Below the pieces are notes generated by a model. The model had not been told where the DNA came from. It worked only from the letters and a program-made list of their open reading frames with translations, and did not search any database. Positions 59,590-64,000 of a stretch of 64,000 nucleotides of DNA are shown here, piece after piece. How positions within the stretch are numbered: the stretch's first letter is position 1; each line of letters begins with the position of its first letter. Source of the DNA: Luscinia megarhynchos (lineage: Eukaryota > Chordata > Aves > Passeriformes > Turdidae); NCBI GenBank assembly GCA_034336665.1, contig CM067568.1:36808770-36872769 (forward strand). Reading direction: 5' to 3'. Both the position numbers and the translations under genes were made by a program.

Positions 59590-60700
59590 GTAGTAGATGA
59601 GGGAAAGATGTTTTTTTACCTGGACTTCAGCAAAGGATTTGACATTATTACCCACAGCATTCTCCTGGAGAAAGTGTCTGCTTATGGCTTGGACAGTTGC
59701 AGTGTTTGCTGGGTATAGAACAGTCTGAATGGGTGATGCTAAAGAGTGATGTCAAATGAAGTCAAATCCACTTGGCTCACGATTGCTACTGGTGTTCCCC
59801 AGGGCTCAGTCCTGTGTTCAGTCTCTCTTAGTATCTTTATCTGGATGGGAGTGTCGAGTGCACCCTTAGTCAGTTTGCAGATGACACCAAGTTGGATGGA
59901 GGTGTTGATCTGCTGGAGGGTAGGAAAGCTCTGCAGGCAGATTTGGACAGGCTGGATCCATGGGCCAAGGCCAATTGCATGAAGTTCAATAAAGCAAAGT
60001 GTTAGGCCCTGCCCTTGGAATCCAACAGCTGGTGCTACAGACTGGGGGCAGAGTGGATGCAAAGTGGAAAAGGACCTGGGGGTGATGGTTGACAGCAGCT
60101 GAACATGAGCCAGTGTGTGCCCAGGTGGCCAAGAAGGCCAAGGGCATCCTGACTTGTATCAGAAATAACGTGGCCAGCAGGACCAAGGCAGTGACTGTTC
60201 CTCTGCAGTGGACACTGGAAGCCACACCTCAAGTCCTGTGTCCAGTTCTGGGCCCCTCAGGACAGGAAAGACACTGAGGTGCTGGAGTGTGTCCAGAGAA
60301 GGGCAACAGTGCTGGTGATAGCTCTGGAGCACAAGGCTGATGAGCAGGGGCTGAGGGAGCTGGAGGTGTTCAGCCCAGAGAAAAGGAGGCTCAAGGTTGC
60401 TCTTATCAGTCTCTACAACTGCCTGAAAGGAGGCTGCAGCCAGGTGGGTGTGGGTCTCCTCTCCCAAGCAACAGCACAACAGGATATGGCCTCAAATTGT
60501 GCTGTGGGAGCAAAAAAAAATACTAGGAATTTTTTTTTTGGGCTGCCTAGAGAAGTGGGTGAGTTACCACTCCTGAAGGTATTTAAAAGGTGTGATGAGC
60601 CACTTAGGGAAAAAGTTTAGTGGTGGACTTAGCAATGCTAAATTAACAGCTGGACTGAGCGATCTCAAAGGTCTTTTATAACCCAAATGAATCTAAATAA
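59590..60700 (+). mobile_element. CR1-type LINE fragment, 5'-truncated, 3' end retained
   Basis: It starts within the RT domain (YLDFSKGFDIITHSILLE-like reading), keeps the GVPQGSVL motif near 59790-59815 and an intact FADDTKL catalytic box at 59874-59894, and continues through the thumb region (VQRRATVLVIALEHKADEQ; FSPEKRRLKVALISLYNCLK). It then reaches the 3' UTR, ending around 60700 with GGACTGAGCGATCTCAAAGG and TATAACCCAAATGAATCTA. Frameshifts separate these blocks, so no functional protein is made. It is the longest CR1 copy in the window. Confidence 0.94.
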
Positions 60701-62596
60701 CCTCTTATAGCTAATTTGTTCACTTAGGGTTACCTTGTCTCACCACTGAGAGACATAGAGAATCACAAAGGACTTTTATTACAGAAAATGACTTTAATTG
60801 GCTCTACCACATAGGAGGAATCAAGCAAGTAAGGTGCTCAGAAGAAACAGAGCACATGTCATAATTGTAAGATACATATTTGATTTGTACCAGGGGAGTT
60901 CTGAGAAAAACAAAGCTATGCATAACCTAAGCAAAAATTTTTAAAAACCATGGAAACTTCATGGACATATTTTACAGAAGGCAAGGGTTTTATCCCTATC
61001 TCTCTGCCTCCATCTGGATTTTAATAACAGAGTTAGTAAATATTAATTAAAAAAACATTTTGGCCTTATCCTTGACTGCATTACCCCCAGTACCTTCTGT
61101 TCCACTTACATCTCCCTACACTGCTGAAGGAAAAGGGACAAAGCATACATATAAACACAGTATTTATCCTTTGACTTAAAATCAAAGCACTTGTAACTAA
61201 AACCAGGGAAATGAGGAGAGGAATGGAGCAACGGAGGTGTCTTGCTATCAGTAACTGGAGCACTTTCTGCATATTTCAATTCCAAACTGAGCTGAATACT
61301 CTCACGTTCTTGCTAATAGCCCCATTTTTTTTCAGATTTCTCTTCAATGCTGCTGAAATCCAGGGGAGAATTCCTGTTCATTTCCAGGTTTTAACTATAT
61401 TTGTTTTCCTGTCTAGTGGTATTAAAGTACTAGAATCTAAATTTCCTAAAATACACTCTTTGTGATGCCTAGATCTTGTTTCATTTCCCATTTTATCTCA
61501 GCATCTAGAACAATTAAGAAAGAAGAGCACAGATAATGATGGTATTGCTTTCAGATAGGAATGGAATAAAATAATTTTTGGATTATCTTCTTGATACAGT
61601 TAAGGAATGTAGCTTTGCCTATTGTGGAAACATGGTGGATTTTGGTGTTTGAGGTTTTTTTTCAGACTTGCACAACTCACAGATTTAATCAATTTTTACC
61701 ATAGGAAATGGTATGTAACTGGTGGAAACTAATTGCAGTGTCTCATAAACAATTATTGCTGTTAAATTTTGATCTTTATTTCTTAAGTTTTGCCTATCAC
61801 TGCAGGACTGTGAGATTTCACTTTTCATGACAAAAAAAGCTTCACTGTTTCTTAAATTCCCAATGGCATACTACCTCATAACTTTGCATCAGGGTTTCAG
61901 ATATTGCCCAGTTCTTATTATCGTTAAATATTGAAAAATGATCAGAACTTTATAAAATCTCTGAAACCTCTAAGTTAAGAGACCCATGCGCTTAGATCCC
62001 TACATAATCTAGCAATCATTACTCTTTTCCTGCTATATGTGGCAGATAGATGGAGGCAGTTAGGCTAATTAAAACCCGGCATCAAAATACTGAGTCTGTT
62101 TAATATATTTTTTTGAGCTTCTGTTGTTAATGCTGTGTATAATCTGTAATTTATTTCCTTTTCTCATTATGCATTAAGCTATGAATAGGATAAGTGTTGT
62201 GTTAAAATGTTTGTGTCGTGTTGATAAGGTTGGATTCATACCTATGAGGCTGTAGCACAGCAGGGAGTGTTTTATCTTTACATTATGACACTACATTAAT
62301 TTTTGTATGATACACTCAAAATACTAAATGGAATGGTAGAGGAAGGAGTAGAGATTTGTTTTCAATTTGCATTTTTTCAGTCATTTTGTGTATTTTCCAA
62401 ATGGTCTAAACCATGTTATAATTCCTGTCAATTTTATTAAAATAATGCCCAAAACTTCATATTAATTAGCTGATTGGGGGCATAAAATGTTTTTTCTGAC
62501 CATTTATTTTTATTTTTGTTTACTTTTGAAGTATGAATGGGGTGGAAAATCCTTCCACTAAAAGGCAGATGGAGATAATTGAACTCTTTTCATGCA
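60701..62596. other. Intergenic, no gene recognised
   Basis: AT-rich unique-looking sequence between the CR1 copy and the tRNA-like segment. No exon, repeat family or RNA gene is seen. The part from about 61980 to 62330 has a balanced, non-repetitive composition, as conserved non-coding DNA often does, but conservation cannot be judged here. Confidence 0.6.
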
Positions 62597-62668
62597 GTCC
62601 CAGGTAGAAATCAAATCCAAGACCTAGAGGTGAAAGGTGAGCTCTGTAACTACTATACCAAACTATTC
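62597..62668 (-). pseudogene. tRNA-Glu(TTC)-like pseudogene or old tRNA-derived SINE head
   Basis: On the - strand the order matches tRNA-Glu: TGGTATAGTAGTTA (A-box region; TGGTCTAGTGGTTA in tRNA-Glu), an anticodon-loop CTTTCAC with TTC at 62634-62632, then GGATTTGATTTC (B box, GGTTCGATTCC in functional genes) and a TGGGA 3' stem. The anticodon stem (CTCAC/CTCTA) and acceptor stem no longer pair well, and the B box has lost its invariant C. It is therefore decayed. Whether it was a gene copy or a SINE promoter is open. Confidence 0.5.
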
Positions 62669-64000
62669 TTGGTAATTATCAGCATGAGCATAATTATTAA
62701 TGTTTCAATTATACTCACAGTTTTACATCTCTCCAAGGGGTTTAACTCCACTGATTTTCAACTTGTCTTATTTTTTTGGTAGACATCCAGTTGGAACAAA
62801 GTTACTGGGTAATATTTTTGACACAAAAGGGTAACATGCTTTTCAAAATACAGGATCTATATGTTTTGTCCTCAGTGACACTTGTATGCTTCCAGATTTT
62901 GATTGCTTGGTAACACTGCTTGGCATAGTGGGTAGATTTAAATAGATTTAAATAACACTGAAAATAAAAACTTACACAGGAAATAAAAAAACTGTATCCA
63001 AACTCTTCTCTTGTAAAATATATAGTTTGAAATTGAGACCTAAATTCATCCTTTAATTTTAAAATGGTATTCAATCTTTGTCTGTTTTTAATAATTTTAC
63101 ATATGTTTCTTAAAATTTATTTAGCCAATGTATGAAGCCACAAAATGTATCTATTTTAAAATATTTTGTTGTTTGTATCTAAACTTCTTCTGAGCACTCT
63201 ATATTAAAATGCTTAATAAAAGGATTTATGATCAGTGGGAATCACATGAGATATTTCTGTTGCCTTTATTAATTCTATATAATCATCTTTAGTGCTTGTA
63301 CATTATGGTTGAATTTGAATTACTGGGTATGTGAGCATCTGTGAGTAAAGGTCTGTATTATTTTGTATTTATGGTAGTGGTACTTTCAGGAAAGGCTTAT
63401 GAGAGAGACCAGCCTATTTGGAGGACAAATGGAGACTTCAGCATGAGGAGTGAGTATAACAGTAAAAGACACATGAATCAGCACGAAACAAACTAAACAA
63501 GACAACGTTAAACAGCAGCAAAGGTAGCACCCTGTATTCCTGCTTCTCATCACATGGGTGTGAAAGAAACCTTGTTTAGCAACTGTAAAATCCTTAAATT
63601 GTCACAAGAAAATGGCAAACGTCCAACAGGGCTGTAAGAGAGAAGACTACACAGCCTGTACTGAAATTGTATGTCCATTTTAATATTTTACTGTAAGAAC
63701 CATCCTTTTTAATGTGTAAGTTGATATAAGTTACTGATGCATGGAAAAACATGCTATCGCTTTGAAGGACCTTCCCTACCTCCCCAACCTAAAACCAGAA
63801 TGTCTTTAGATGCTATTAAAAAATGTACTTTTATGAAAAGGTAAACCTTTGTCATTCAAGTCAAGGGGTAAAAAATAAACACTATAATGAGAGATACAGT
63901 AGGGGCTTAAGCTATTTTGCATATATTAGTGCCATGCAAAATTTCAAAAACAACCTCACTTTCAGTTCAGAAACAGAAAAGGAAGACCAACAGATAAGGT
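62669..64000. other. Intergenic, no gene recognised
   Basis: AT-rich to the window end. No coding exon, RNA gene or repeat family is seen. T- and A-rich runs are ordinary. Confidence 0.65.

Noticed and set aside
1..64000. CRISPR arrays, operons, prophage or other prokaryotic systems
   Set aside because: The window is spliced vertebrate DNA with LINE fragments. No regularly spaced repeats or dense co-directional ORFs occur.

Overview
This is vertebrate nuclear DNA, most likely from a bird. It is AT-rich, has spliced exons separated by kilobase introns, and its only recognisable interspersed repeats are CR1-type LINE fragments, the usual picture in avian genomes. The species cannot be read from the sequence.

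Region 1 (1 to about 14.2 kb) is the 3' part of one protein-coding gene on the + strand, BRMS1L (BRMS1-like, a subunit of the SIN3-HDAC corepressor complex). Eight coding exons are visible: 826-953, 3737-3816, 6910-7006, 7374-7457, 8686-8750, 10187-10226, 10921-11047 and 12681-12804. They join in one open frame of 247 codons plus stop. The first exons, about 76 residues by comparison with the family, lie upstream of the window. Six of the seven complete introns are GT-AG. The one at 7458-8685 is a textbook AT-AC minor-spliceosome (U12-type) intron, with ATATCCTT at its start, a TTCCTTAAC branch site and a terminal AC. The same intron carries a perfect 29-bp inverted repeat with a 204-nt spacer. 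A 3' UTR of about 1.4 kb follows, with three AATAAA signals.

Region 2 (about 14.2 to 64 kb) has no gene I can support. It holds five CR1 fragments in the window as a whole (one on the - strand inside a BRMS1L intron, four on the + strand downstream), simple repeats including a pure (TTTTA)n tract of about 84 bp, two CTCF-like motifs 3-4 kb past the gene, two small GC/CpG-richer islets, and a decayed tRNA-Glu-like sequence near the right end. In mammals BRMS1L is followed by a long gene-poor interval before MBIP and NKX2-1. The desert here fits that arrangement, but this is inference from known synteny, not something the window shows.

I found no new multi-gene system. The strongest items are the AT-AC intron and the inverted repeat inside it.
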